Shown: in pieces, positions 20,886 to 33,056 of the stretch
Numbering within the stretch: the first letter of the stretch is position 1
How the letters are laid out: each line of letters opens with the position of its first letter
Assembly (NCBI GenBank): GCA_030762895.1
Contig: CM061065.1
Location: 83,833,607 to 83,897,606, forward strand
Source of the DNA: Sophora flavescens
Taxonomy: Eukaryota > Streptophyta > Magnoliopsida > Fabales > Fabaceae
Direction of reading: 5' to 3'
DNA length: 64,000 nt
Translations under genes and position numbers: made by a program
Notes under the pieces: generated by a model
Seen by the model: only the letters and a program-made list of their open reading frames with translations
Told to the model about the DNA's origin: nothing
Databases searched by the model: none

Positions 20886-23720
20886 ATCGTGACTCCAGGC
20901 TAGATGGAATCTCTTACTCCCAAGGTTTCCTACATCTACTTCTTTTTCAGGTGACAATTGTAACTTAATAACGAAGTTCAAGCTTTTCCTTCGTTCTACT
21001 TATCCTCAACATAAAATCGCTTATCCTTAATTCTTACTCCCTATCCATAACAATTTTATTTTAAATCTCCCATAGATAAAGATTAAACTTAATCTCCTCT
21101 TCCTTTAATACCAATCCATTAGAAAAAATTTCATTTGGCATCTTGAACTACTACTGTTAATACCAAGTTTTAAACTAAGATTCCCACTTCTCTTACAGTA
21201 TACACATCAGGTCCTATCCAAAATTCTATGATGTATTGTCAGTCGTTTCATTCCTCTTATTGCTAACTTCAGAACATAATTCATCCCTATGTCGTTCTCC
21301 TTTATCCTCGAAAATTTCTACCTTCATATTATATCAACTATTCATGACATTGAATCTTAGTTCCTTCCATCCGAACAACAAGATTAAAACTTAATCACTT
21401 ACATATTTAATCACTGATCTATTAGAAACTGCTTTCTCACATTTAACACCAAGGTCAACACTAATCTTTACTACAACATATATCAACTTTCTACTCAAAG
21501 GATACCATTATAGTCTTAATCCCTCTGAATGTAATCTTAGTTCCCTTTGAATAAATTCTACCACTCCAAAATTATATCATATCAAAATCATATATTTCAA
21601 TTTTAAAGTGCCCGATTGCACTCCTTCATGCAACTATCACCAAAGAGGAATCACCTTGGCTTTAAATCATCTAAAACCATAATTCTTCAAATTCTTTAAT
21701 AACTTAGTTTTACTCCAGAACTCCTCTTTACTGCTCATGTTCAGCTTAGGGAAACTAATATAGACATTTCTCTATAAATCTTCAAACTCATAAAATTAAT
21801 CTTAACCATGGATACTGATCATTGCCCTAGATTCCCATAACAACGTTTTGCCTCAATCAACATTTGATTCACAAAAATTTCCTCACTAACTATCATTGAT
21901 CTTAAGGATTCACATCTTGCCACAACTATACCTCAACAAAACTTTCATCACTTTTTGTCCATTCAGCTAAAGAGTTGATCGTAGTCAAATACTACCCTTA
22001 CTCCCAAACCAATTTCCTAAAGATCATATTATTTTTCTTGCTCGTCTACTCGAGTCGAGGGTGATCCGTTGAAATCAATCCCAACTTGGTCCTCAACACT
22101 TGGAGCGGATTTTAACTACAACATTGGTAAACTTTGGGTTTTCATTTTGAAGCGAAATTTAGAGACATTTCATGAAGTTTGATAAGTCCTCTGATACCCA
22201 TGTCGGTTAGCTCATCCACTGCAAAGTGTATCTTGACATGTAAAAAAAACGTTAACTTCGTCAGCTTATCCATGATCTCTCGAAACAAGATGAGTCTCTC
22301 AAAGGCCCTCGATAAATTCACAATGAAATCCGTCGCCACACTAACTTCTTGTCAAGGAATGTCTCAAGCGTCAAGTTATCTCTCTTTCACTGTAATCGAC
22401 TAACTTTGACATCTTGATGTGAATCAGTACCCATCCTCATGACTCACGAGGTAGGCTATAAGTTAATAACATTTGGAAGAATATGTAGAGTAAAATTGAT
22501 TAAGAATGACAAATCCTTTTGAACTACAATAAGGCATGGTCTTGGATATTAAAGAAAGGAATTTTCAAGAAAAGAGGTTTCTTGATTTCACTTTCACAAA
22601 GGCTTAGAGAAGAATTTCATCAATTTTGAAAGATATAGGAACATCCCGTATGGAAAAAGATTCTTCAATTAGTTTCATGGATGTAACAATGCATGGCCAA
22701 TACACATTTACAAACATGAATCTAATAAAGTTACCCCTTCCATTAGAGTTTCATTGGATAGTTTTAACTCTAAGAGTATTCAACGTACTATAAGACATTC
22801 GTCAAAGGATGATTTCAAAGGGAATTAGTCCAACAAAATTGGACTGGGTTACATTTACCAACAGTAAAACTGACTAGCATGAGTTTTATCAAGAAACTTT
22901 TGTTACTAAGAAATTATTTGGGTCATAACTCAAGAAATAGTTATAACAAATTTAGGAGTCCTGACAGATTTCAAATCAAACTCCGAAAAGTTTTGTCTGA
23001 TACACGGAAACTTGATTCACTACGATTGTTTGATACAACCATAAGGACATCAAAAACAAATGCTAACTGACACCTTCATAAAGAATCAAAAAGTACAGTG
23101 AAGAATCTTCTTAAACATGAGACATTTATTCTAAATGTGAAGATTCGGAATTGCCTGTCTTGACTTCATACAAGCATGAATGTCTTTCTGAACACACTTA
23201 ATCCGGTTTGTTGCCGCCTTCTGTGTTCTTCTCTGAACTGCGTACGATAACCGATGACTTAGCCCGTCTTCCAGTCATGCGAAAAGTTGGTCTTTCCTCA
23301 TTAGGTGAATCAACGGCTCCAAGTTCTTAGACAGTTCCTCGATCAAACTTTGGAAACAACCCGTTAGCCTAACAACTATGAATTTTAATCACCGTCTGTG
23401 GTCACTTTCACAAAAGTGATGCTTCATCCTCATGAGTAACACTGACACTCCCCTCGGGACACACTTTGTCCCACAGACTGTTCAGACATCAATCTACCTT
23501 TTAAGTCAACTCATCTAACTCGACTAACTTTGGAGGTGATATCCTACACGCAGCGATGGAAATCCGATTGAAGCTAGGAATTAGGTCAATCGAATACTCA
23601 ATATCCCTAGCAGGGACAAACCTGGAACATTCTCAGGGAATACTCCCGGAAAATCTTCCACGTCAGGTACTTTATTCAAATGACTGACACCATCCAGGAA
23701 GGATAGACGAACGTGTCAAC
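20886..23720 (-). pseudogene. pol: Strongly decayed and deleted pol of the Tekay-like element
   Basis: Only fragments can be read on the minus strand. At about 23690-23400 lies the approach to RT (DVEDFPGVFPENVPG; EYSIDLIP). At about 23330-23270 lies the RT/RNase H connection (NLEPLIHLMRKDQLF). At about 23170 lies the end of the integrase zinc region. The integrase core is at 22339-22142 (MATDFIVNL, then MDKLTKLTFFLHVK). A poor match to the last part of the core is near 22090-22030. The RT active site and RNase H are missing, so at least one deletion lies between them. Gag is absent. The ORFs here are accidental openings in the decayed sequence. Confidence 0.7.
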
Positions 23721-23912
23721 ATGAATCAATGTACCATCTACTAATCATGAGTTCTCATAAGGTCTCGACCAAACAGAATCCATCAAAACACACCTACTGG
23801 TGCATCAACACACATTGTTTCACAAGGAAACAATTCAAACAATAACCAAACAGAGATCACACAACAAAAACATAACGGACCTATTCCCCAAGTTCCCGAA
23901 AGACTCGACCAG

Positions 23913-23925
23913 CTCTGATACCACC
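23913..23925 (-). promoter_or_regulatory. Primer binding site, initiator tRNA-Met type
   Basis: Minus strand TGGTATCAGAGCTGG just inside the right LTR; the standard site of chromoviruses. Confidence 0.85.
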
Positions 23926-25148
23926 AATGTAACACCCCTCCCTTGGGCATTACCTCCTAACCACATGCGGAAATAAATTAAAAGGAAAATTTACCGGTTG
24001 ATTTCGGAAAACTACTATTATTTTCATAAATCTGAAAATATGGGGGTAAAAAATTTTCTTTTTCTTTTCCGCAGAGTACTTAAAAATAGTGTACACAACA
24101 CAAAGGTACAACTATATTATATTATACTCACCAACACCCATAAACAGATTTTTATTCAAAATACTTCATCATTGACAATAGAATTTCAAAAAGGTTTTAG
24201 ACCACATAAACTGACTTTCTCAAAACACACAACCCAAGGAAAAATCCTAAGCTGGTCGTTCTAGAAGACAACTACTGGAAAGAACTCCGTAGTTCTTACC
24301 ATAAAATTTTTGCCAACCTCTTCAAGGATCAGGAGTAATATCCTTAAGTGAGGTTAGGAACTCCTTGTCACCACTTGTCCTTGTGTAACAAAGCACCACA
24401 GCAAAGGACCAAGAAAACCTGATATATTGTAAGGGTGAGATACCAATATATGGATGAATTATGACGACTAAAATGTCCAAACACAGCCACAAGTATATAC
24501 AGATATTCATGTTCAACATATAAATTCTCACAAAATGATCACGTCCATCATCAATCGTCGTCGTTTTTGAAAACATGACACTTCTATATTTCATCAGTCT
24601 ATCCTAGTCTCCGGAGACCCCAACTCCATGCAGTTTTTGAAAAACAATGAGCTGATCAGGCTCAATTGCCACTTAGGCACAAATAGCCAACACATGTAAA
24701 TGGCTCAACTTAATTCCCACAGCAACTGTCCAACTCAGGGCACAGTAATCAATGCATGTGGGTTCCAGAGCACACCGTCCTACACAAGGCACAGTGAACA
24801 AGGCTCATGGAAATCATGGTCCATCAAGGCACCAATGATACACTGTTGCATGAGATATCTTTCCCTTCAAGGCATTCACACAAAACTTTTAGGCACGTCT
24901 GCCAAATGCATGTAAAAAAATCATTTTATTTTCGTAACTTTTCTTAGTGCTTCATTCTTTCCTTCGTCGAGGCTCAAGGCTCATGACCATCCATAAGTTT
25001 TAAACGTTTTAAAACTTTCATTTTCAACACAGGACGTCTTAGTCCGAGTGTCCAATCACAACAGTCCTACACATGTGCACTAGTCTTAGACTTTGTGGTC
25101 GTAGAAAACAACTTTCTCCTTTTTACTACTTTCACCATGTTTTATCAC

Positions 25149-25290
25149 AACGTATGTAGGACACACAGCCCACAACAACGAATCTAGGACACGCAGTCCA
25201 CAACAACGTGTATAGGACACACAGTCCAAAACAACGTATATAAGACACACAGTCCACAACTTTATATATAGGACACACAGTCCACAACAT
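25149..25290. repeat. Tandem repeat in the Tekay-like LTR, five copies
   Basis: Five imperfect copies of the unit containing GGACACACAGTCCACAAC, one more than in the sister LTR. Confidence 0.8.
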
Positions 25291-26542
25291 TGTGATACGG
25301 GTCATGGATCTACATGCTTTAACTCTAGTATCCCAACGTCTCGGTTACTAGTTTCACTTTTCAACATTTTTTTTTGTTCAGTGAAATTGGCAAATACAAA
25401 GTCAAAACTTCCGTAACTCATCCAAGTTACTGGATATTTTTACTTAAATAAATTCTTTTCAACATTTTATTTTGAAATTCATTTTTAAAACTTTAAACTT
25501 TAGGAACTCCATTTCTTTTTGTAAAATTGTCCTTTGTTTTGGAAAAGTCTATTTCCTTTAAAAAAAAATATAGTCAAAATTTTTGAAGAAAACTCTTTCT
25601 AAGAACATTGGAAACTAAAATCCCATTTTCTATGGTTCTTTACTACAAGTATTCTCAAAATTATGTTTTTCTTCAAAATAAGATATTTCAGCTTAAATAA
25701 TTTTCCTTTATAAAATTGTTTTCAATTCTAAAAATTTTCTCTTTCATTAAAACGTTACTAAAATCTTTTTAAAACTTCAAAATAAATTTGTTCTTTTTTT
25801 CTTCAAAGTTTCTTACCATGAAGTCTTTTCAAAGTTTGATTTTTCTTAGTGTAAAATCACTTAATTTTTCAAGTAAATTTCCTTCATGAAAGTTCTATTT
25901 TATTTTAAATATTCTGATAAAGTTTTGAAGGTATAACTCACTTTTCCTTCTTCCAAAACATTTATTTAAAATAAACATTTATTTATATTGTTCTTCATAT
26001 GGTTTTTCTGAAGGCTTTTATCGTAAGGATTTAATTGAGCTCTAACCAAAGGTTAGGCTTTCCTTGCATTAATCACAGAACATCTACAACAGTTTTAACA
26101 TATATGAGCAACATTCATATTTCTCATAAATCAACACCACATATACAACAACTTCAACAAATATACATGACATTCCTATTTTTCATAAATTATCAACACA
26201 TTATGAATCTCAAATTCAACCAAAACAGCCACAACAATAACCACATCAATAAAACACATCAAAACAAACACACATGGCATATAGTCATCATAACATAATT
26301 ATCCTTCAGGATTTCTCCCCTTACCTGATTCGACGGGTAGACAAGATCTTCGTTTCCGTGTTGCCTAGAGTGAACTTACTTTGCCCACAGCGTGTCGCAA
26401 GTCTAAGAATTAAGTGAATGACTTAAATTAAAACAACAAAGTAATATTATCTTTATAAGTGTAGGTTTTGACCATGGCTAAAAACAATGATGCTAGAGAT
26501 TGTCCAAATCTTTTACAATTTCTTGGATTACATTTTGTCCAA

Positions 26543-26545
<3 letters not shown>

Positions 26546-26619
<74 letters not shown>
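26546..26619. repeat. TA dinucleotide microsatellite
   Basis: About 37 uninterrupted AT repeats. The sister LTR has only a short TATATATATATATACACATA tract at 19098-19118. ORFs across it (26428-26669) translate to Tyr-Ile repeats and are not genes. Confidence 0.97.
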
Positions 26620-28328
26620 CATACTTTAATCCCATATTTTTATATCTTTATATTAACACTTGTTTGTAGTCCATTTTATGTCAAAATATTTACTTGATCA
26701 TGTTAAAAGATATTATTTTCAAAATCATATTTTTCACTCAAAATTATGATGAACTCTTTTATAAAAGTAATTTCAGAACAGCAGTTGGTTTAAAATATGA
26801 ATGACCACTCAAATGACCTTTAAAATTCTTGAAAATTTAACTCAAGGTACCCAACTTACATATAAACACATTGCAGTTGGTTCTATATCAAAATTCGAAG
26901 GCTTTAATTTATTACAAATCACATACTGCCTCTGATTGTACATGATTTTTCAGAAATCCAAGTTCACCAACTTATAACTTTATGAAATTGTTTCTCTTTA
27001 TATACCTATGTAAAAATTCTAAAACTTCATCAAAAATTTAGTTAAACTTTAGTAATAATCCAGAAAATTTTTATAAAAGTTTTTAACTTTCAAAATCATA
27101 TTTAAAATCCTCATGCAACCAACTATGTTCTTATTTTTCGCTGTCAGAATTTGATTCTACTTTGAGAGGTGTTTTGATCTGGTAAATCTTATCCAAATAC
27201 TTACACATTATATATCAAATTAAAGCCCCAGAAGTCTTCTTTCCAAATATATATTCAGTTTTCAGAAACATGTTGTTTATAGAAAGTTATGTGCTTACGC
27301 ATAAAGGTATATCGTTCTGCCAGAATCACATTCTAAACAAGTTTATCCACACCAAGTTATTATCTTCACTCTAGCATCATCCACAAGCCATAAAACCAAC
27401 ATGCAAGGGTCCTAGGCCCTCAAAAACTTACATGCAAATGTAGAAGTTGATAGTAAAGATGATGACGAGTTTAAATAAATTGGTTTGATGAACATGTATC
27501 AAAAGAAAATCAACTTGCAACATAAATCATTCACATGCATGTTGATAAAATCATGTTTTTAGAAAGAAGAGTAGATTAAGAAGATAATACCCTTAGGGAT
27601 GTTGATGATGATGATGATGATGAGTGAGCTTAGACCTTCTCAAGTGAAAGATTGAAGAACATGGAGTTGTGAATAAAAGAAATTTAGTAAGTTAGAAGAG
27701 CATGAAAGCTTGTGAAGAAAGTGGAAAGATGAAGTTGAAGCAAGGTATTTTTTTAAGGGGGCAGGGGTGCGCAGCTGACTTGGAATTTTTTTTAATTGCA
27801 AATTTTTAATGGAATTTTGAAATATGATTATTTATTATGAAAATAATGTTTTCATGTAATTATGGTTTACTATTCAAATCAGATTTTGCTCACCAAACAC
27901 TCCAAAATCTGATGAAAATAAATTCATTGACCTCCCTTTGTTCCGTTCCAGTTCAATTCCTCTCCCCGGCAGTGTAAAACGGTCGTATTTCTTATAAAAA
28001 TAGCACCCGAAAAATCAATAAAATAAAATTTTTTAACGAAAAATTTTAAAATAGTGGAAATATTAGAAATCGTAATTATAAGCCTAATCGTTTCGTTCAC
28101 GAGTAAAAATTTCATTTCCGGATCAGTAAACTTGTACCGATAAAGAAAACACAGACCGAGTTTCGTCTGAATTTTCAGCTAAAATTTTGATTGGAGTTTC
28201 CTAATATAAACTAAGTTGTGAAAATGATTTTAGTTTATCAAAATAATTTCTAAAACTTTAAAATCAATTACTGGAAAGTATACACTTAAGCACAGATTAA
28301 CAAGAAACAGAAAAATCGGGCCGTTACA

Positions 28329-28333
28329 CCTTG
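28329..28333. repeat. Target site duplication CCTTG, right copy
   Basis: Pairs with 9100-9104. Confidence 0.9.
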
Positions 28334-28599
28334 CATCCAAAGGATATTTGGAAAATGCACCTAAGACTCTGTTGAGCGGTGGTTTAGATGGAGTTCCTTG
28401 CTAAAACTGAGTTGAGAGCTTAGGGAAATCATGCACACTATGGAAAGTGATTAGGAAAAGGTATTTTGTGTTGAGCATATTTCTGAAAAATGCATCTGAG
28501 GACTGCCATGGACTTTGCTTATACTATTCTGATTTTGTTTTGATAATGCTTGTTGAATGTCATTACTTGAGGACAAGTAATGGTTTATGTTTGGGGGTG
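28334..28599 (+). other. Athila 3' non-coding region, right part, with polypurine tract
   Basis: Continuation of the Athila tail after the nested insertion. It ends with TTGAGGACAAG and then the polypurine tract ATGTTTGGGGGTG at 28587-28599, immediately before the LTR start TGATAACTC. Confidence 0.8.
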
Positions 28600-29892
28600 T
28601 GATAACTCTTAGAAATAAGAGTTATTACTGTCCTTTTAGCTTAATCATTGTTCTTGTTTTGATCAATTTTGGAAAAGAACTTCAAGTTTTGTTTGATTGA
28701 GTAAATATCTATGTTAATCTGATTAGTTGAAAAAAGCTGTAAATTATGATATGTTATTGCTGAAGGTTTGATCTAGTTTTGAGCAGGTTTTAAATGTGTA
28801 ATTGCTTAAGGAATTGCTCTGGGATGTTTTTGAATGCTACAACTTCTGGGGAGAAAATCACTACAAGATAAAATCATTTCCACCTCAGTTATTGCCCACT
28901 AGAAGACTTGCGCTGTGCAAAAAGGAAGAGAGAGAATACAATGCAGCAGTTGTGTGTACTTGGGAATTGGGCCAAGGAATATTTTAGCATTTGAATTTTG
29001 TAAAAGCCCAAAAAGTGAGGCATGAGAGAGAGTGTAACCATATTTTGGGAACTAGTACAAATAGTGAGTGTGACCTTGCTTTTAGAGTCAGCTTTGTACT
29101 GTACACAGCAGCCGTCGGCTTCCACCCTTGTCCTCTCTATAATTAATTTACGTTTATGCTTTGCATTTTCCTTTATTATGTTGTGTGTTGTCATTAAGCT
29201 CATTATGAGCTCAATTCTCTTAGCTAGGATTCTTTGAATTTGTAATTAACACTGATGGGTATTCAATGCAAATGATGTTATTCATTTTCTTCTTCTTTGC
29301 TTAAATGTTTATTTTAGTTTGGACTAATCAACTAAGCTGAGATACTACCTAATTAAGTTTGGAAAAAGTGAATTAGTGGATTTGATTAGAAGATAAAGAT
29401 AGAATAATTAATTGGAAAATCAATTGTGTTGAATGAGCTAGGAATAGTCTTCAAGTCTTTAAGTAGCTGGACGTGCTTATCTGACAGCTGAGGGAAATTA
29501 ATTTGAACTTAGGAATAAGAAGCTTTTAATGAACTCAGTTATTACTTCTGGAAATCAAATTTTCATTTCTTGGACTAAATGATGTAGCATTATGAAGCAT
29601 GAATTACCCTGAAGTAAGATTTCAAAGGATTGGATTCCTAGTTGTTTCCATTTCAATTTTCAACCCTCATTATTGCTCTTATTACTTTCGTGCACTTACA
29701 ATTTCTATATGAGACTTAAATATTCCCCTTACTTTACATGCTTTAAATCACTCTTTATTTTATTATGCTAAGTAGAAAAGGTTAAAACTAGAATTTATAT
29801 TCAAATCATTTAAATCCTCGTGGGAATGATCTTTACTCACTCTTTATTACTTGTTTGACTTTGTACACTTGCACACCTTTTTACGGCCAACA
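28600..29892 (+). repeat. 3' LTR of the first Athila element (about 1293 bases)
   Basis: Begins TGATAACTCTTAG after the polypurine tract and ends GCCAACA, where Tat-like gag sequence resumes. Typical Athila features are the TGATAA start and the TACACTTGCACAC near the end. The sister LTR is outside the window, so the right end is set by where the minus-strand gag reading begins. Unlike the other Athila-like LTRs here it has no obvious palindrome array. Confidence 0.8.
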
Positions 29893-30569
29893 CTTTGGGT
29901 TTGGCATCATCTGCCGTGTCTTTTGGGACCAAAACGGTCTTCCCATTAGGGCCTCTATATACCTCACAATCTGCCGAATGTTGTGTGGCTCCAGTTTGTC
30001 TCATCGGCTGAGCCCTTTCCAACCTGCTGAACACTGTGGGCCTATTATGTTCAGCTGATGCATCTTTCTTGACCTTCTCTTTCTTATTTATCTGGGGCCT
30101 CTTTAATCTGTCGAACACAGATGGTTTTTAATCCATTATTTTGGACTGATCAGACACGGCTAGAGCTCTTCCAGCCCCATTTGGCCCATCAAACACCCCC
30201 TTAGTCTCCATTGGTGATGTATTGGCTGTTTCCATCTTTTGGATGGTGAGCCAGATACTGCCTCCTCAAAAAAGGAAACCATATTAACCCCAGCTGAAGG
30301 GAATGAATCAGTAATGACAGTCATCTCCTTTTCGGCTACTTTAAACCTTCATTCTTTCACAGCTTTTTATATAGCCCTCTGAACACTATGCAACTGATAG
30401 TAGCATGTGTGTAAGAATTACACCACTTGCAATATTTCTTTCCCTTCAAATCCTCGACTGGGGGAATTTGGTGTCCTTCATTCAGCTTAATCTGTTGGTC
30501 CTTTAGGAGATAATAAAAAATTTGGCCTGCCTTAGAAATGCCAAACGAGTATTTCTTTCCCTTCAAATT
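29893..30569 (-). pseudogene. gag: Tat-like gag, C-terminal part
   Basis: Minus-strand fragment of a Ty3/gypsy Gag type common in plants. KYSFGISKAGQIFYYLLKD and LKGKKYCKWCNSYTHATISC lie at about 30569-30385. The latter shows C-x2-C-x4-H-x4-C, although I recall His rather than Cys at its second position in the family. After frame breaks, 30118-29893 carries a VFSRL repeat element and GPNGKTVLVPKDTADDAKPK. It is bounded on the left by the Athila 3' LTR and on the right by a truncated Tekay-like LTR. The N-terminal half is at 43877-45252. Confidence 0.75.
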
Positions 30570-30582
30570 CCTTTCTGATACA

Positions 30583-30721
30583 AGAGCACGGTCGTGCTCA
30601 TGTATCAGCACGTGTCTTGTGACTGTCTGAGTCACAAGCACGGTTGTGATCAATAGGGAGCACGACCGTGCTCAATGGGAGAACGTGTCTCGCTAACGCT
30701 AAGTTGAGCACGACCGTGCTC
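30583..30721. repeat. Palindrome cluster upstream of the TATA box, LTR A
   Basis: Near-perfect palindromes GAGCACGACCGTGCTC and relatives, four or more in 140 bases. The corresponding clusters are 34324-34453 in LTR B and 41453-41602 in LTR C. Confidence 0.8.
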
Positions 30722-30730
30722 CGATTAAAG

Positions 30731-30741
30731 TTTATAAATAG
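30731..30741 (+). promoter_or_regulatory. TATA box, LTR A
   Basis: TTTATAAATAG about 10 bases downstream of the palindrome cluster. Equivalents are at 34461-34468 (LTR B) and 41613-41620 (LTR C, TATAATTA). Confidence 0.7.
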
Positions 30742-31668
30742 ATGACAGTACGTGAGGGTTTTCATGTGAAACCCTATTTTGGCATATCGGGCAATCCTAG
30801 TGTGGCAGAAACCTCTTCTCTTTTCCTTCCCATGAACCACTTGAAGTTCTTGGTGTTCTTGCACTAGTTTTTGGAAGAGAAATCGCGTGCAAGTGTCATT
30901 TAAAGGTAACATTGTTATCCCTCTCCCTTAGTCACTTCTCTATTATTAGATCTAGAGACTAATTGGTCATTCCCTTCTTGTTGACCAAGGCTTGAGGAAC
31001 TCATCGAGCCGCTCAAGGGAACGCGTCTAGTTTGCACGTGTTAGCGTGGTTTGGGAATCGTCATACCAGGTATGGGGAGAAGGGCTAGTATGAACATGTA
31101 GGCTATGGGGTAGTGTAAGATGAGGGTTAACCCATGACCCGGTTGTATGCTATTTGTATAATTGATGTTGTATGATATTGTATGATGTTGTCTTATTCAT
31201 GATGATATGCTTTCAAATGATAATTGGTATGCTTATGTACGTATGATGTTTATTGATGTGTTGAATAACATGATGATGATGATGCTTTGATGAGAATGAT
31301 GTTATGATGATGATGTGCTCTTATGAGTGTTGATTGTTGAGAATGTCAATGCCAACGATAACGTTATAAGTCTCCAATTGATTAATAGGACTGTTAATGA
31401 TATGAAACATGAATATAGTATGTCAGGTAAGGTTATTTTCATAGGGCTTAGTTAAAGGCCCTAGGATTGATTAGTGAGTGTCTTAGGGACATTAATAACG
31501 AAGCTGTGATTAAAGGATTAATTCCCCATAATTATAAGACTTGAAGAATGATTAAGAACATTAACTAATGATCAAGACATAGTTAAAGCCAAATAGGAAT
31601 GATCGTTGAATGTCCCAAGAACTTGGTGAGGGTTCTTCAACCCGCTGCCCAAAAACACTACGGTCATG

Positions 31669-31853
31669 ATCCATTGAGCACGATCGTGCTTACCAGGGAG
31701 CACGCCTGTGCTCCAGTTTGAAATCCAGAAAGGGCGCACTGCTTAAGCATGACCGTGCTCAATAGTCAGCACGGTCGTGCTTGACTATTGAGTTCAGCAC
31801 GCCCGTGCTGAGGGGGAAGCACACCCGTGCTGAGGGGGAAGCACACCCGTGCT
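31669..31853. repeat. Second palindrome cluster in LTR A
   Basis: Repeated GAGCACGATCGTGCT, CAGCACGGTCGTGCTTG and AAGCACACCCGTGCT types, including a direct repeat of GAGGGGGAAGCACACCCGTG. The equivalent in LTR C is 42514-42640. In LTR B it is lost in a deletion near 38992. Confidence 0.75.
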
Positions 31854-33056
31854 TCCCTGTGCAGAACAGGACACAGCAAGAAGAACAGGGGTGGTTCACA
31901 CCAAATGTTCCTAATAATGAAGAAGACACCAAAACCAGGTAATGTCGAGTTAGACAAATTAAAGATGATAATGTACCTTGGTAGCCGAGTGGCCAAGGGG
32001 ACCTTGATGCTTAATGGTAAAGGTGATGAGATCTGGTGTTTAAGAGCCAGAGTGGTTAATAATCAAAGCGAAAAGATGATGTTGTTGATGTTGTACCTTG
32101 GTAGCCTAGTGGCCAAGGGGGCCTCAATAGCCGAGTGGTTGAGGTGTTGAGCTCTGGTGCTTATTGGCCAGAGTGATGTTTAATTTTAAAGATAAAATAT
32201 TAAAGAAGATGTTAACCTTTGGTGCTTATTGACCAAAGAAGCTAAGTCACAGTAAATGGTGTTGATGGAGGTGGTGGTCAAACGATTGTTTGTTGTGTGC
32301 ATGCATCATGCATGAAGTTGTTAGGGGAGGTTGATAGTTATGGGAAGTCCTCCGAGAGTAAGGCGATCTGGCCGTCCGTGGTGATTCGTCTGTTAGGGAG
32401 TCATGTACACCCGGGGTGGCGTATCCGAGAGTATGGTGCGTTGGCTATCCAAGGGGTCCACCCATGGTTAGGTGGATTGCCCCAGTGTTGGTACTTAATG
32501 GCCCCGGTATAGATGGATCCACATGCATTCGGAGTAGTGAGTCACATTGCATTATATGATTGATGTTATATTGTGATATGCTTGTCGTGTTGGTTTAATG
32601 ATGTATGTTATAATTGCTATGTTGCTTTGTTGTATGATCATCTTGCCAACTATCTTGTTGCCGTAATGTTTATATATATGATTCTTACTCCCCTTCTTTT
32701 GTAGTTTGTTTGCATGTATCTTTTGGAATATGCAGAGGACGGTGGGAAGCTTGCTGAAGAGTGACTATGAGGAGCCGCTACTCGTAGTTTAGTTTATGTT
32801 TTCAGTTAGTTTGTTTATCCGAGTTGTTTCATCTGGTCGGTTATACCAGCTCTATAATGTGACATCAGGGTTGGGCTTTGTTTATGTTTGTGTTATGTTT
32901 TCTTTTAAACATGTTTTATTTTTCCGTGTTTGAAAAGTATGTTACAATGCTACAGCCTCTGCCCGGTTTTTATTATTATGATATAATATGCATGTATTAT
33001 TTTCCTTTTATATTTGTTATCATTTTTTTAATACATGCTGGGTAAAGGGTGTCACA

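Larger units (their letters stand above)
9105..28328 (-). mobile_element. Tekay-like chromovirus (Ty3/gypsy) with very long LTRs, minus strand
   Basis: Bounded by TGTAACACCCC at the left and CCGTTACA at the right, with CCTTG duplications outside. LTRs are 9105-20848 (4356 bases once the nested element and its duplication are removed) and 23928-28328 (4401 bases). The internal region is only 3079 bases. A primer site for initiator tRNA-Met (TGGTATCAGAG on the minus strand) next to the right LTR, and a polypurine region next to the left LTR, fix the orientation as minus. The remaining pol is heavily decayed and gag is missing. No chromodomain could be read, so the lineage rests on LTR ends, primer site and the style of the 3' end. 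Confidence 0.85.
23928..28328 (-). repeat. 5' LTR (4401 bases) of the Tekay-like element
   Basis: Starts TGTAACACCCCTCCC and ends CCGTTACA on the plus strand. It is uninterrupted, so it serves as the reference for the split copy. It contains the five-copy tandem repeat (25149-25290) and a long TA microsatellite (26546-26619). The promoter TATA is changed to an A run at 27745-27756. AT-rich throughout; no gene seen. Confidence 0.9.
1..29892 (+). mobile_element. Athila-type Ty3/gypsy retrotransposon, 5' end outside the window, carrying nested insertions
   Basis: The order gag, protease, reverse transcriptase, RNase H, integrase, env-like ORF, long non-coding tail, polypurine tract and LTR is that of the Athila lineage. 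The window opens just upstream of gag, so the 5' LTR and primer binding site are not seen. The body is 1-9104 and 28334-29892; 9105-28328 is a later insertion. The 3' end lies in a minus-strand Tat-like gag. The sequence after the LTR is CTTTG, and its partner would lie left of the window. All coding parts are broken by stops and at least four frameshifts, so this copy is dead. Confidence 0.9.
30570..33056 (+). repeat. LTR A of the gag-only family, 5' truncated
   Basis: Homologous to LTR C from about its base 118 onward; ends GGTAAAGGGTGTCACA. It holds palindromes of the GAGCACGACCGTGCTC type at 30583-30721, directly before the TATA box (30731-30741), and more at 31669-31853. ATGATG-rich low-complexity sequence lies at 31260-31320. 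Confidence 0.85.

Noticed and set aside
26428..26669. ORFs of 60-64 codons on both strands with Tyr-Ile repeats
   Set aside because: They are translations of the TA microsatellite.
28802..29237. Short ORFs on both strands in the Athila 3' LTR
   Set aside because: No domain, short, and inside an LTR.
31982..32144. tRNA gene
   Set aside because: The A-box-like part is present, but no B box, acceptor pairing or T arm follows.
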